64,000 nucleotides of DNA from Mycobacterium kubicae (lineage in GTDB: Bacteria > Actinomycetota > Actinomycetes > Mycobacteriales > Mycobacteriaceae), in the NCBI RefSeq assembly GCF_015689175.1, contig NZ_CP065047.1, positions 4,960,001-5,024,000 on the forward strand, written 5' to 3'. Positions 1 through 10,239 of the stretch are shown here, piece after piece (positions within the stretch are counted from its first letter, which is position 1; each line of letters opens with the position of its first letter). The translations under genes were made by a program, and so were the position numbers. The notes under the pieces were generated by a model, which did not search any database, had not been told where the DNA came from, and worked only from the letters and a program-made list of their open reading frames with translations.

Positions 1-2
1 TC

Positions 3-1082
3 TTGCGGCATGTCCGATTCGGCCGTGACGGTTCGGAGTTGACCACAAGGTCATATGCGGGCGCCATCGCATTGTTTCTGCGCTGGTGTGTTCGCACCGG
101 CCGGCATTGGCATGACGGGGTGGCGGCGCTGGGGCTGTTCATCACCTGGCTGCGTCACGCGGGGCCGCAGTCCAGCGGTGTCGAGGTCGTGGCGGGTGGG
201 CAGGTGCTGGCTGGTCCGGGCGTTGAGCCGGTGCGTGGGGCGCGGCGGATCAACGGTGTGCTGACCGCGGTGCGGGGCTTCGTCGCTCACGCGGTGGCAT
301 CCGGTCAGGCGCCTGGCGAGCTGATGCCGTTGATCTATGAGCTGGCCGACGAGCGTGACCTGCCCGCGCAGGCCCGCGGTGAGGAACATCGGATGGCCTG
401 GCGGATGCGGGCGCGGCATCGGTTGCACGAGCCAGAGGCGATGGTGGACCGGGCCAGCGATGCCGAGATCGTGGCGCTGCTGCGGGCCTGCCAGTCGGCG
501 CGGGACAGGCTGATCGTGCTGTTGATGGCCAGGGCCGGGCTGCGGCGCGGCGAGTTGTGTGGCCTACGGCGCTCGGACGTTCACCTGTTGGCCGACTCAC
601 GTCTGCTGGGCTGTGAAATCCCGCGAGCGCACCTGCATGTGGTGCGGCGGGAGAATCCGAACGGCGCGTGGGCCAAATCGCGTCGCCAACGCGTGGTGCC
701 GCTGGATTTTCTGGCGGTTCAGCTGTTCGATGTCTACGAGTTCGAGCGGTTTGCGGTGCCGCGGGCGGCTGAGTCGGATTTGTTGTTGGTCAACCTGTTT
801 CGCGAGCCGATCGGCGCACCGATGCGCCCGGATACGATTAATGAATTGATCACCGCCTGCGCGCGGCGGGCCAGAATCGAGCATATGACGCCGCATCGGC
901 TGCGGCATGCGTTCGGCAGTAACCTTGCCGACGCCGGTGCCGGTCTGGACGAGATCGCCGCCCTGCTGGGGCATGCGGCGATGAGTTCGTCGCAGGTCTA
1001 TCTGCATCCCGACCCGGCCCGGTTGCGTGAGGCCGTCGACCGGGTCCGCAGTCCCCGCGAGCTTGCCGGGACGGACGGGTGA
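3..1082 (+). CDS. Tyrosine recombinase A of three-gene element 1 (5' end outside window)
   Basis: Site-specific tyrosine recombinase (phage-integrase fold) that would cut and rejoin DNA at the ends of the element. The catalytic domain is complete: the first arginine is in RAGLRRGEL (about residue 176), HxxR in PHRLRHAFGS (about 297), and the late His and Tyr in LLGHAAMSSSQVYLH (about 321-335). The close paralogue at 31,575 has about 37 more N-terminal residues, so this gene is cut by the window edge and the apparent TTG start is not real. Its stop overlaps the next gene as GTGA, which points to translational coupling. Identity as a recombinase is secure; the true start cannot be seen. Confidence 0.92.
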   Translation: MRHVRFGRDGSELTTRSYAGAIALFLRWCVRTGRHWHDGVAALGLFITWLRHAGPQSSGVEVVAGGQVLAGPGVEPVRGARRINGVLTAVRGFVAHAVASGQAPGELMPLIYELADERDLPAQARGEEHRMAWRMRARHRLHEPEAMVDRASDAEIVALLRACQSARDRLIVLLMARAGLRRGELCGLRRSDVHLLADSRLLGCEIPRAHLHVVRRENPNGAWAKSRRQRVVPLDFLAVQLFDVYEFERFAVPRAAESDLLLVNLFREPIGAPMRPDTINELITACARRARIEHMTPHRLRHAFGSNLADAGAGLDEIAALLGHAAMSSSQVYLHPDPARLREAVDRVRSPRELAGTDG

Positions 1083-3571
1083 GCGCCGTGACGATGCCGA
1101 CGGCTGCGATCGTCGCCGGCAGAGTGCACGTGTTCGCCGATCCAGCAGGAATCGACCGGCACGCTGCGTCGATCACCGTGGTGATCGATCCCGCGTTCCT
1201 CGCCGAAGCCGGCTGGGACGCGGCGCGAAAGGTGCTGTCGTTCGCACCGGAGCATCCGCTGCTGGGACGCCCGGTCTGCCGCGCGTCGGGCTGTTTGACA
1301 TCCGCGCCGGCAGCGACGCGGATCTGCGCCTCGTGCCGGCGTCGGCTTGCCGAACACGGGCTCGGTGACGACGAGATCGCCTCGCTTCCGCCGCGGGGTC
1401 GCGAACGAATGGGGCGCGGGCCGGATGCTTGTGTCGTCGACGGTTGTCGACGCGAGTGGGAATCGGCGAGTTCCGGGCTGTGTCACGCCCACGCAGAACA
1501 GCTGCGCGCCTTGCCGGTTGCCGATGTCGACGAGTTCCGTGCTCACCGGCAAACCAGGCCGCTTCCGCCGTGTCCGCCGTGCGCGGTGGCCGCCTGCACT
1601 CGCCAGCGGCGCCATCCCGACGGTCTGTACTGTGAGGCGCACCAGCAGCGGCTGCGCACCGTCCGCGCACGTGACCCACATTTAGATGAAATCGTCTGGC
1701 GGGCAACCGAACCAGCGATCGGTCGCGGCGGCGAGGTTAGTCTGCGGGGCCTGACGCCGCTGGTGGTCGCTGAATTGCTGGTGGGCTTGCAGCAGCGCTG
1801 CCGGATCAACGCGGTCAAGACCGACGAGGCCGTGCTGCGCGCGTTCTGTAACGACTTGCTGGGCCAGCAGGTGGGGTCGATCGCCGACTATGTCATCGGT
1901 GACGGCCGGGGCCTGGAGTTCACCGGGCTGGTCAACTGCCTGATCGGTCATGCTCGGCGCGCCTTGTCGAGCCCGGAAACCGAAGTCGCCCAGGACGAAT
2001 GGGACCTGGCGGTGTTTGGGCATCACGGCACGGTGTCGTTTACCGGCATCAGCCAGTCCTGGCTGCGGGAGGCCGCCAAGCGGTGGGCCGCCGATGACCT
2101 GCCGAAACGACGTGTCCGAGCCGGGCGGCGCACCAGCGCCGGCCTGGCCGTGCGCCACTACATCGGCTGCCTGGTGCGGTTGTCAGAGTCGCTGCGCATG
2201 CGCGAGGACCGCGGCGAACACCCAGCGGCGTTGGGACGCACCGATATGGAGGCGTTCCTGCACCGGCTGGCCTACCTTGAATCGGTCGGTCAGATCAGTG
2301 GCGATGCCCGGATCCGGGCCTGCCGCGAGGTTCGTGCCGTGCTCACCCGCATCCGGGCGATGGGGCTGACGCGGCCCGGCGGCATCGCCGCCGGGCTGGG
2401 CGAGGACTTTGTGATTGGGCAGGCGGACGTGCCTGTCGAACCCGAACCGGGCGAACCCAACCGGGACCTGCCGCCGGAAATCATGAAGCAGTTATGCGAA
2501 CACCTGGATGAACTGACCTCATCAGAGATGCGCACCGCGGTCGAGTTGGCCATCGACACCGGCCGCCGTCCCGAAGAGATCTGCGAGCTGGACTTCGACT
2601 GCCTGACCCGAGACGACGACGGACAGCCCGTGCTGATCTACGACAACCATAAGGCCAACCGGCTCGCACGACGCCTGCCGATCAGCGAGCAGACCGCCGC
2701 CGTAATACTCGCCCAGCAGCAACAAGTCCGGAACCGCTACCCAAACACTCCGATCGGCGAGCTCAAGCTGCTGCCCACCGACCGGCGCAACCCCGGCGGA
2801 CGCCGCGCGATCACCGGCTTTTCTCTCGCGTTCGCCCACCGCACCTGGGTCGACCGACTGCCGGTGCTGCGCAACGCCGATGGTGTCGAATATGACAAGA
2901 GCAAGGTGGTGCTCTACGCCTACCGGCACAGTTACGCCCAACGCCACGCTGACGCCGGCGTCCCCATCGAGGTGTTGCGTGAGCTGATGTCGCACCGCAA
3001 ACTCGACACCACCAGCTGCTACTACCGCATCGGCGAAACCCGCCGCCGTGAAGCCGTCGATCGCGTCACCGCGATGCAGTTCGACCGGCATGGCAACCGC
3101 ATCTGGCGGCAAGCCCAAGCATTGTTGGACTCCGAACACGCCCGTCGCGCCGTCGGCGAGGTCGCGGTTCCATTCGGTGTCTGCGCCGAACCGTCCAACG
3201 TCAAGGCCGGCGGCGGTGCCTGTCCGTTCCGGTTCCGCTGCGCTGGATGCGACCACTTCCGCACCGACGTCTCCTATCTGCCCGACCTGCGCGCCTACCT
3301 CGACGACCTGCTGCGCACCCGGGAACGCCTGCTCGCCACCACCGACCTCGATGACTGGGCCCGCGTCGAGGCGATGCCCTCCGAGGAGGAAATCCGCCGC
3401 ATCCGCCGCCTGATCGACCAGATCAGAAACGGGCTCGGCGAACTCGAACCCGAACAGCGACAACAACTTCAACAAGCCGTCACCGTCGTGCGCCGACACC
3501 GCAGCGTCATGCTCGGCATGCCTCGCACCCGCCAAATCCTGCCCGACCTGCGCCCAGAGAGAACCCCATGA
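1079..3571 (+). CDS. Large tyrosine recombinase B of element 1
   Basis: An 830-residue second recombinase, starting at a GTG that overlaps the stop of recombinase A. The N-terminal third carries three Cys/His clusters that look like small zinc ribbons (about residues 67-88, 117-137 and 164-186). The catalytic domain follows, with Arg in DTGRRPEEI (about 492), HxxR-like YAYRHSYAQRH (about 612) and Tyr in SCYYRIGETRR (about 645). A Cys-rich tail, GACPFRFRCAGCDHF, sits at about 713, followed by a helical segment. Recombinases of ordinary phages lack both Cys-rich parts. It resembles the second protein of Tn554-like and RIT-type elements in being a larger partner encoded after a smaller recombinase. 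Confidence 0.9.
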   Translation: MSAVTMPTAAIVAGRVHVFADPAGIDRHAASITVVIDPAFLAEAGWDAARKVLSFAPEHPLLGRPVCRASGCLTSAPAATRICASCRRRLAEHGLGDDEIASLPPRGRERMGRGPDACVVDGCRREWESASSGLCHAHAEQLRALPVADVDEFRAHRQTRPLPPCPPCAVAACTRQRRHPDGLYCEAHQQRLRTVRARDPHLDEIVWRATEPAIGRGGEVSLRGLTPLVVAELLVGLQQRCRINAVKTDEAVLRAFCNDLLGQQVGSIADYVIGDGRGLEFTGLVNCLIGHARRALSSPETEVAQDEWDLAVFGHHGTVSFTGISQSWLREAAKRWAADDLPKRRVRAGRRTSAGLAVRHYIGCLVRLSESLRMREDRGEHPAALGRTDMEAFLHRLAYLESVGQISGDARIRACREVRAVLTRIRAMGLTRPGGIAAGLGEDFVIGQADVPVEPEPGEPNRDLPPEIMKQLCEHLDELTSSEMRTAVELAIDTGRRPEEICELDFDCLTRDDDGQPVLIYDNHKANRLARRLPISEQTAAVILAQQQQVRNRYPNTPIGELKLLPTDRRNPGGRRAITGFSLAFAHRTWVDRLPVLRNADGVEYDKSKVVLYAYRHSYAQRHADAGVPIEVLRELMSHRKLDTTSCYYRIGETRRREAVDRVTAMQFDRHGNRIWRQAQALLDSEHARRAVGEVAVPFGVCAEPSNVKAGGGACPFRFRCAGCDHFRTDVSYLPDLRAYLDDLLRTRERLLATTDLDDWARVEAMPSEEEIRRIRRLIDQIRNGLGELEPEQRQQLQQAVTVVRRHRSVMLGMPRTRQILPDLRPERTP

Positions 3572-4119
3572 CCACCAACACCACCCATGCCCTCGACGCG
3601 ATGATCGACGGACGACGAGCCGACTCCACCAGACGCCGCCAACGCGTCCTTTCCGCCCTCGAGGTCGCCATCAAAGACGGCGCAGAACTCAGCGCCACCA
3701 GCATCGCTCAACGCGCCGGAGTCGACCGCACCTTCCTATACCGCCACCGCGACCTGCTCGAACGCATCCACGCCGCTGCAACCCAGCCACCAGACAAATC
3801 CGAGATCGGTCACCAGGTCACCCGTGCCTCACTGCAGGCCGACTTGCTCGCCGCCCAGCACCGCTGCACCCGCATGGCCGCACGCACCCAACAACTCGAG
3901 ATCCGTCTGTCTGAACTGCTCGGCGAACAAGCATGGCGCGCAAGCGGACTCGGCGCGCCAACCGACATCGAGCAACTTCAGCAACGCATCGTCACGCTCG
4001 AACAACAAATCGTCGAGCTACGGCTGCAACTCGAAGAACGCGACCAAGACCTCACCGCCGCCCGCGCCGCCAACCGCGAACTTATGGCCCAGCTCAACCT
4101 CTCCCAGCCGACCGGCTGA
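3568..4119 (+). CDS. DUF6262-family accessory protein of element 1
   Basis: A 183-residue protein whose ATG overlaps the recombinase B stop (ATGA). The first ~75 residues form a TetR-like helix-turn-helix (RRRQRVLSALEVA, then SATSIAQRAGVDRTFLYRH). The rest is a long heptad-rich helix, probably a coiled coil (about 85-178), rich in Gln, Glu and Arg. The layout recalls TnpC of Tn554, a small DNA-binding helper of paired recombinases; the assignment to DUF6262 is from recall of the family. It probably binds the element ends or sets orientation of recombination, but nothing in the sequence proves this. A paralogue stands in the same place in element 2. Confidence 0.8.
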   Translation: MTTNTTHALDAMIDGRRADSTRRRQRVLSALEVAIKDGAELSATSIAQRAGVDRTFLYRHRDLLERIHAAATQPPDKSEIGHQVTRASLQADLLAAQHRCTRMAARTQQLEIRLSELLGEQAWRASGLGAPTDIEQLQQRIVTLEQQIVELRLQLEERDQDLTAARAANRELMAQLNLSQPTG

Positions 4120-4231
4120 CAAATGAGTCCTTGCACCACACCTGTTGCGCACCATATTCTTCAGCAGCCAGCCGCGCGAACTGCGGAAACACCGGGACAC
4201 TACCGCGACTCAGGCCGCGAGCCCAAGAGAA

Positions 4232-5159
4232 ACGCCGCCACCAGTCGCTGGGGATGGCGACGCCGGCAACGGTGTTCCGTCCAGCGCCCATCGACGTGAT
4301 ACCGCCGCTGCCCGTAGCCACCGAACCGCTGGTCCCCAACACCGTCGACGTCATCGTTCCGCCTCGTACCCGCCAACACCTCGCGCCGGTGACAGAGCAC
4401 GCGTTGGGCGCGACCGTGCACGCCGTCGAGTGGGAGGCAGTGCTGACGCCCCGAGCGCGGCTGCTGCTTCCAGCTGATCAGCAGTTCAAGTTCACCGCCG
4501 CGCTGGCCCGACGCGAGGTCACGGTGTGGGCCAGCGACCGCAGCATCCACATCGTGCTCGACGGCGCGGTCATCCGGACGCGACCATCGCGACTGTCCGA
4601 ACACGACCTGCGCGATCTGCTGCGCCGCGGTGCACGCATCGCCGGACCAGAGCCCGCACGTGGCGCTGTCACCGTCGACATGCTGACCACCAGCGCAGTC
4701 ATCGAAGTCGCGCGCACCGTCTCCCGCGATGGCTGCATCGGCCTTGGTGGCCACAAGGTGCTGCTGGAGTCGACGTTGGTCGGCCAGCGCGTCACCGTCC
4801 GCTTCGAGGGCACCCTGATGCACATCGTGGCCAACCGCCGACTCGTCAAGACGCTGCCCGCGCCGATACCGGCGGATCAGCGCGCAGCACTGCGTGGAGC
4901 ACGCCCCAGCGCCGAGCCCTTGCCGCCACCGGCGCCCCCACACCAGGCCATGCGACGCGTGGCGGCCAATGGGACGGTGACCGTCGCCGGCCAACGACTA
5001 CGGATAGGACGCAGTTACCAAGGGCAAACGGTCGCTATTGCCATTGAGGACACCGTCTTTCGCGTCGTAATCGACGGCAACGAGATCTGCACTCATGCGA
5101 GAAATCCCGACAGCGATATCACCATCTTCAAGGCTTACCCACGCCGCCACAGCATCTAG
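4232..5159 (+). pseudogene. C-terminal part of an IS481-like transposase, split by element 1
   Basis: The open frame resumes mid-protein with RRHQSLGMATPATVFRPA, the segment that follows the DDE core in IS481/IS3-type transposases (the usual R-P-H-Q-x-L motif). After it come about 280 residues of beta-rich sequence with repeated V-T-V/V-R-F patterns, as in the long C-terminal extensions of mycobacterial IS481 transposases. No catalytic D, D or E is present; they must lie left of the window, beyond element 1. No own start is credible, because the upstream frame belongs to element 1. The fragment ends at a normal stop. Confidence 0.75.
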
Positions 5160-5249
5160 CCGTGCTCGCGACTTGCCCAGGGCGAATCCGTCAAAGATGT
5201 CTTGAAGCAACAATGCCAAGCATGTCCTGAAACCGCACATTGACACGAG

Positions 5250-5699
5250 GTCGGAGTAGGCAAGACGTATCTGGCAACAGCATTGGGACACATGGTAATT
5301 CGCCGACGCAACTCCGTACTGTTCGCCCGATCCGACAAGCTGTTCACCCGGCTGCGCGCCGCCCGCCTGGACAACACCGTCGACGCCGAGATCCGCCGAC
5401 TCACCACCATCGACGTCCTCATTATCGACGACTTTGCGCTCAGACCCCTCGGCGCCACAGAGACCAGCGACTTCTACGAAATCATCGTCGAACGCCACCG
5501 CGCCAAAACGACCATCGTGACCTCCAACCGAGAACCCTCCGAATGGTTGACCATGACCGCCGACACCCTGCTGGCCCAATCAGCGATCGACCGACTCACG
5601 GCCACCGCCCACACCCTCGTCATCGAAGGACCGTCCTACCGTCAACGCACCCGACCCAGCCAGCTTGACCCAGACCACGACGACGAGCTTCCTCAATAA
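5250..5699 (+). pseudogene. istB: IstB-like ATPase fragment (IS21 family), N-terminus lost
   Basis: The frame opens at VGVGKTYLATALGH, the Walker A loop, and runs through Walker B (LIIDDFAL) and the ATNREP-like sensor segment TSNREPSEW to the C-terminus. About 110 residues before Walker A, present in the intact homologue at 27.1-27.9 kb, are missing. The first in-frame ATG lies inside the ATPase core, so no functional protein is expected. It is similar to but clearly diverged from the intact copy. Confidence 0.85.
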
Positions 5700-5760
5700 C
5701 GCGCCACGGTGGTCCCATCCCCCTGGCAATCAGGTGGCCCCATCACCCTGGCAAGCGACA
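5700..5760 (+). repeat. Right terminal repeats of the IS21 remnant
   Basis: Two copies of a GGTCCCATC-CCTGGCAA type motif; the outer copy ends in GGCAAGCGACA. This matches the right end of the complete IS21 element (GGCAGGCGACA at 28,002-28,012), so the remnant keeps its authentic right terminus. Confidence 0.75.
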
Positions 5761-6225
5761 CTTCTAAATGGCCATTGACAGAGGCCTTGCTGCTCAAAGA
5801 GCAAGCCCGCATCGTCCTAAGACGCTGCGGATCCGGTCCGGTGTCATCCGCTGTTCCCGCAAGATACTTCGTCACGACGAGCCGGTGATGATCATCAAAA
5901 TGGATTATCGGTTGGTCGCACCCATCACCGGCACGGTGACCGCTGCGCGGAGAACCGCTTTTCGGCAACATCTTCAACAGCGGCGGTCTGCGGATCTCAG
6001 CCAATCGTCCACTGACAACAACTCCTTTCTCCTCTCGGCCCAAGCCGAGAATCGGTCGAAGGGGTCAAAATCTGCGTCGACACGGGGTCAGTTTTCAGGC
6101 GTCGCCGAGTGCCGATCGCGATACCAAGGCCCAGCCACTTGCGCAGGTATTCCGCATTCGAGATGGCCGCCCATCTACCGGAAGCGGCACTACTGGTGTC
6201 TACGGGCTCCGGCATTGTTCGGATC
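5761..6225. other. Non-coding gap between IS21 remnant and acyl-CoA dehydrogenase gene
   Basis: No open frame here has convincing protein features, and no terminal repeats, tRNA or strong hairpin were seen. It is the 3' flank of the minus-strand lipid operon. Confidence 0.5.
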
Positions 6226-7443
6226 CTAGAGGCGCGGTTCCTTGGGCAGGCCGAGCAGTTTCTCGCCGATGATATTGCGCTGCACCTGTGAACTGCCCGC
6301 ATAAATCGTGGCGGCTCGCGCCGCCAATGCCGACTCAACCCACGCGAGCGACGAATTCGGTGTTCCGACATCCGCAGTCGCCAAGGCGCCGTTCGTTCCC
6401 GTGCCCGACAGCGTCAACACGTCCGTCTCGAGGATCTCCATCGCCAGTTCGGTCTCGCGTTGGAAGAACTCGCTCCAGAGGATCTTGGTCATCGCGGCCT
6501 CGGGACCTGGATACTCACCGTGTAAGAAGCGCGTCAACGCCTGATACCCACGACACCGCATAATCTCGACGCGACCATAGCACCAAGCGAGCTGCTCACG
6601 GATATGCGGGTCGTTAGTCTTACCTCGTTCTTTCGCCAGCTCGAAGAGCCGGTCGATCTCAGCTTGGAAGCGAATCGCGTCGGTGGTGACACTTGTTCCA
6701 CGCTCGAAACCCAGCAGCGTCATGGCCACCGACCATCCTGCGTTCACTTCCCCGACAACGTTGTCTGCAGCGGTTCGGGCGTCGGTGAAGAACACCTCGT
6801 TGAACATCGACTGGCCCACTATATTCTTGATGGGTCGAACCTCCACGCCGGGCTGATCCATCGGCACGAGCAGAAATGAGATCCCCCGGTGCTTGGGAGC
6901 ATCCATGTCGGTGCGGCACAGTGCGAAGATCCAGTTGGCGAGGTGTCCCACTGAAGTCCAGATCTTGGACCCGTTGATGACCCATTCGTCGCCATCAAGA
7001 ACCGCTCTCGTCCGCAGGCTGGCCAGATCCGATCCCGCGTCGGGTTCGGAAAACCCCTGGCACCACCGATCATCACCGGACAGAATTCGCGGCAAGAACC
7101 AATTCTTCTGGTCCTCGGTGCCGCAGACGACAAGCGTGTTGCCAAGCAGCTGAATCCCGAACATGTCGTTCTCAGTTCCGGCGGGTACCCCGGCGCGAGC
7201 AAACTCCTCGGCCAGCACGACTTGGTGGAGTGGGGTCAGTCCCGCTCCGCCATATCGCTTTGGCCACAACACGGCGAGTAGGCCGTTGTCCGCGAGCGTC
7301 TTCCGCCACTCTCGGATGAACTCCTTCCGCCGGGTTTGATCCAACGCCCCGATTCCAGCGAAGTCGGCAGGGACGTTCGCGGTGATGAAGTCGCGCACTC
7401 GTGACCTGAACGCCTCAGCTGACGGGGGATAAGACAGGTCCAT
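6226..7443 (-). CDS. Acyl-CoA dehydrogenase (FadE type)
   Basis: A 405-residue flavoprotein for alpha,beta-dehydrogenation of an acyl-CoA thioester. It shows the family order: helical N-terminal domain (from about residue 10), substrate/FAD segment [15 protein letters not shown] (about 130), beta-domain motif [12 protein letters not shown], and the C-terminal flavin signature [18 protein letters not shown]. It is the last gene of the minus-strand operon, but an IS110 copy now separates it from the next dehydrogenase upstream. Adjacent fadE pairs in mycobacteria commonly form alpha2beta2 enzymes acting on steroid side chains; that pairing is inference here. Substrate unknown. Confidence 0.92.
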   Translation of the reverse strand: MDLSYPPSAEAFRSRVRDFITANVPADFAGIGALDQTRRKEFIREWRKTLADNGLLAVLWPKRYGGAGLTPLHQVVLAEEFARAGVPAGTENDMFGIQLLGNTLVVCGTEDQKNWFLPRILSGDDRWCQGFSEPDAGSDLASLRTRAVLDGDEWVINGSKIWTSVGHLANWIFALCRTDMDAPKHRGISFLLVPMDQPGVEVRPIKNIVGQSMFNEVFFTDARTAADNVVGEVNAGWSVAMTLLGFERGTSVTTDAIRFQAEIDRLFELAKERGKTNDPHIREQLAWCYGRVEIMRCRGYQALTRFLHGEYPGPEAAMTKILWSEFFQRETELAMEILETDVLTLSGTGTNGALATADVGTPNSSLAWVESALAARAATIYAGSSQVQRNIIGEKLLGLPKEPRL

Positions 7444-7883
7444 ATCGAATCGTCGTCCCTTATCTGTGTTGAGGACCCGCGTAAAGGTGGATCCATTGGG
7501 TTATTTTTTGCGTGTTTTGCTTCGTTTTCGACCGCTTGAAGGCGGTGGACCGCGGTCGGGGTCAAGGCGGAGCGCCCGCAGCGTAGCGAGGACGAACGAC
7601 CTTGAGACCGACGAGGATCCGCCGCATACTTGGCCGCCGGGGAACAGGAAAAGACGGTGTGGTTCAAGTCATCTGCTGCCCTCCGGTGCATAAATGTGGG
7701 GCGAAAGACGCGCGTCGCGTGTGCCGGCGCCCAGCCTTATCTGAGTCCACGGACGATATCCGGCAACTTGATGATCGATGGGGTGCCCGACGTGCGGGCA
7801 ACGAAGGCGCGGCCGCTCAATCTTTCCGGGAAGTCCACCCAACAGCGGAGTGGCGACAGGAACCACACGGGCGCTGGCCGCAG
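7444..7883. other. Non-coding stretch between acyl-CoA dehydrogenase and IS110 copy 1
   Basis: About 440 bases with no supported gene. Part may be the 3' arm of the IS110 element, because the transposase stops at about 7,941 and no terminal repeat fixes the element edge. IS110-family ends have no inverted repeats, so the boundary cannot be set from this copy alone. Confidence 0.4.
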
Positions 7884-7911
7884 GCATCAGGTGATTAGCA
7901 TCAGGTGATTA
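7884..7911 (+). repeat. 14-bp perfect tandem duplication
   Basis: GCATCAGGTGATTA occurs twice head to tail, just downstream of the IS110 transposase. It may mark the element edge or be a slippage duplication. Confidence 0.7.
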
Positions 7912-7940
7912 ATGGGCATGGCAGGCGCGCAACGCATCAT

Positions 7941-8994
7941 TTAAGAGGCCACCTCCTGGCGTTCGGGGACTGGCAGCGCCAGGGCGCCATCTTCGAACGC
8001 ACGCAGCGGGTGATAGCATCGGCGCAGAATTTTGCGTTCCACCGCCAGGGTGGGGATTCTTGCCGTTGTGGCCGTCGCGCTTGGCTGCCAGCTTGTGGTA
8101 GTAACCGTAATCAAGGGAACGGCGCCGGCTCGCGCACTCGGCTGCCTCAAACGCCGCCCAGCGCAGCTCGGGTGAGCCCTCTCGCGACAGGTGCCCTGGT
8201 GAGCGTTTGGTATCAGAGGAGTACACGGTGACATCCAGCCCAGCAAACCGCACCAGCCGATGGGAACTGCTGAATCGGCGGACATCACCGACCTCGGACC
8301 AGATGATCGCCGCGCACAACCAACCGATGCCGTAATGGCGCTGCATTGCCTGACACCCGGCTTGGCGTCGGGCGAAGTTGACTAATTGGCTTGGCAGCGG
8401 GTCGATCTCGGTGCTTAGCTGATCGATGCGCCGTAGCGCAGTGTCAACGCACCGCCGGCCCGCCGCCGACAAGTCGACGCTGTCCAGCGCCGCGCGGCCT
8501 GCGCCGGATAACAGCGCCCGAATCGGTGGACAGCCCTGATGGAACAGCTGGACATGGATGCGCTGCTGCCAGGCCCGCCGCTCGTCCATCAACGTGTAGT
8601 ACAACCGGCCCAGCGTGCGGATCTCCAGCATGTGTGCGGGTAGGATCCACGACTCGGGGAACCGGTCCTCGAACAACAGCGTACGCAGCAACCGAGTATC
8701 GGCGCGGTCGGTCTTGGCGCGCTTCTTGGGCTCCGGTAAGACGGCAATCTCGGCCGCATCCCCCAGGTGCGCGCAGATCCCAGCAGCGGCCAGCTCCTCG
8801 CACACATACCGCCACCCCGGGCAGCCCTCCAGCGCGAACTGGCCGTCCCCATCGCTGCAGTGCTCAGCCAGCCAGTTCCGCAACGCTTTCCGGGTCGCCG
8901 GACCGATCTGACCCCAGCGCAACAAGCCGTCATAATCGACGTAATCGAATGTGATCTGCTGTCGCCGCACGTCGAAACCGCCTACCATCGTCAT
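7941..8994 (-). pseudogene. IS110-family transposase, copy 1, frameshifted near its C-terminus
   Basis: DEDD-type recombinase of the IS110 family. The N-terminal RuvC-like part has FDVRRQQITFDYVD, LEGCPGW and KTDRADTRLLRTLL; the C-terminal Tnp20-like part has HYGIGWLCAAIIWSEVGD and LVRFAGLDVTVYSS. The ATG at 8,994 has a strong ribosome site (AGGAGGT) just upstream. The frame is broken in a C run at about 8,051-8,054: in the next frame the protein continues as NPTLAVERKILRRCYH and ends at 7,941. One base too many in the homopolymer explains it (mutation or sequencing error). It is inserted between two acyl-CoA dehydrogenase genes of one operon. Confidence 0.85.
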
Positions 8995-9117
8995 CGGGAC
9001 CTCCTCGAGCTCCTGAAAAATTCCTCTAACGCCTATATCAACGAGCGTCTGAGCTGAGGGGGTCCCCATCCACATGTCATCTTTCTCTGTTCGTGCCGAC
9101 GAAGTATGTGGCGGTGT

Positions 9118-10239
9118 TTAGAGCCCGATGCGGTCAGCGACCTCGAGCCATTGCTCGCGTACTGAGCCCAGCAGTACCCGGTCGGCTTTCGCCCGCCGGT
9201 AGTAGAGGTGTGCGTCGTGCTCCCAGGTGAACCCGATCCCGCCGTGAATCTGCACATTCCACGATGCGGTGAAGTCAAATCCGGCCGCGGCGGTTGCCAC
9301 GGCAATGGGGGCCGCCTTGGCGAGGTCAGCGCTCTCCTCCGCTGCCAGATGAGCCGCGTAGAGAGTGACTGCACGAGCACTGTCCAGTTCGATTGCCATC
9401 TCGGCGCATCGGTGCTTGATCGCCTGGAAGGAGCCGATGGGCCGATTGAACTGGTGACGCACCTTGGCGTATTCGACGGACATGGTCATAGCGCCCTCGG
9501 TGCCACCAACCATCTCCGCTGCGAGTAACGTCTTCGCGACATCTAACGCACGGCGTATGGGCGCGACGCCGTGCGCGCCAGCCAAGGGAACCGCAGAGAC
9601 GGCGTCGAAGGTCAGGGTGGCCAGCGGTCGGGTGATGTCCAGGGTCTCGACGCGTGTACGGGTGAGGCCGACGGCGTTACCGTCAACGAGGTACAATGCC
9701 GGCTCAGCGGAGTCACCGGGCGGCAGAGCGAGCACCAGCAGGGTGTCCGCACTATGGCCGTCGATCACATGAATCTTGGTCCCAGACAGCGTGACGGCGT
9801 CGCCATTTGTCGCCGCTCGCATGGCTACAGCACCGAAGCCGTCAACGCAACCCGGTTCATTGATAGCAGTCGTGACTGTACGAGCGCCCGCGGCTATCTC
9901 TGGAAGCAGTTCTCTCTTCTGCTCCTGGCTGGCCGCGATCAAGATCGGCGCGACACCGAGCGCGACGGTCGCGAACAGCGGGCACGGCACGATGCCGCGT
10001 CCAAGCTCCTCGATGGCGACAGCAGCCTCGATCATCGTTGCTGCCGCACCGCCGTACTCCTCCGGTACGAGCAGACTCGGCAGCCCCAGTTCCCGACTCA
10101 TGCGAGACCAAAGGTCGATGTCATATCCCGGCGCAGTTGTTACCGCCTGGCGAACCTTGGCCAGCGGTGACAGTTCGGTAACGAACTGCTGTATAGTCTG
10201 GCGGAAATCGTCCTGTTCTGGACTGAGCATGAAATCCAT
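9118..10239 (-). CDS. Acyl-CoA dehydrogenase (FadE type), second of a pair
   Basis: 373 residues from an internal ATG (MDFMLSPEQ), preferred over a start five codons upstream because the family begins near here. It has the acyl-CoA dehydrogenase fold with a low-conservation middle domain and the signature QIHGGIGFTWEHDAHLYYRRAK near the C-terminus. That signature and the short length are typical of the partner subunit in heteromeric mycobacterial acyl-CoA dehydrogenases. It would act with the downstream fadE product; an IS110 copy separates the two genes and may reduce expression of the distal one. Confidence 0.9.
   Translation of the reverse strand: MDFMLSPEQDDFRQTIQQFVTELSPLAKVRQAVTTAPGYDIDLWSRMSRELGLPSLLVPEEYGGAAATMIEAAVAIEELGRGIVPCPLFATVALGVAPILIAASQEQKRELLPEIAAGARTVTTAINEPGCVDGFGAVAMRAATNGDAVTLSGTKIHVIDGHSADTLLVLALPPGDSAEPALYLVDGNAVGLTRTRVETLDITRPLATLTFDAVSAVPLAGAHGVAPIRRALDVAKTLLAAEMVGGTEGAMTMSVEYAKVRHQFNRPIGSFQAIKHRCAEMAIELDSARAVTLYAAHLAAEESADLAKAAPIAVATAAAGFDFTASWNVQIHGGIGFTWEHDAHLYYRRAKADRVLLGSVREQWLEVADRIGL

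Larger units (their letters stand above)
1..4231 (+). mobile_element. Three-gene tyrosine-recombinase element 1 (A-B-DUF6262), left end not in window
   Basis: Three overlapping genes in the same order as the complete element at 31.4-35.9 kb. Non-coding sequence after the last gene (CTTGCACCACACCTGTTGCG at 4,131-4,150) is shared with element 2. The right end is placed at the motif CCCAAGAGAA (4,222-4,231), the counterpart of CCCTGGAGAA in element 2. Directly after it a transposase reading frame resumes in mid-protein, so the element sits inside that gene. Confidence 0.75.
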
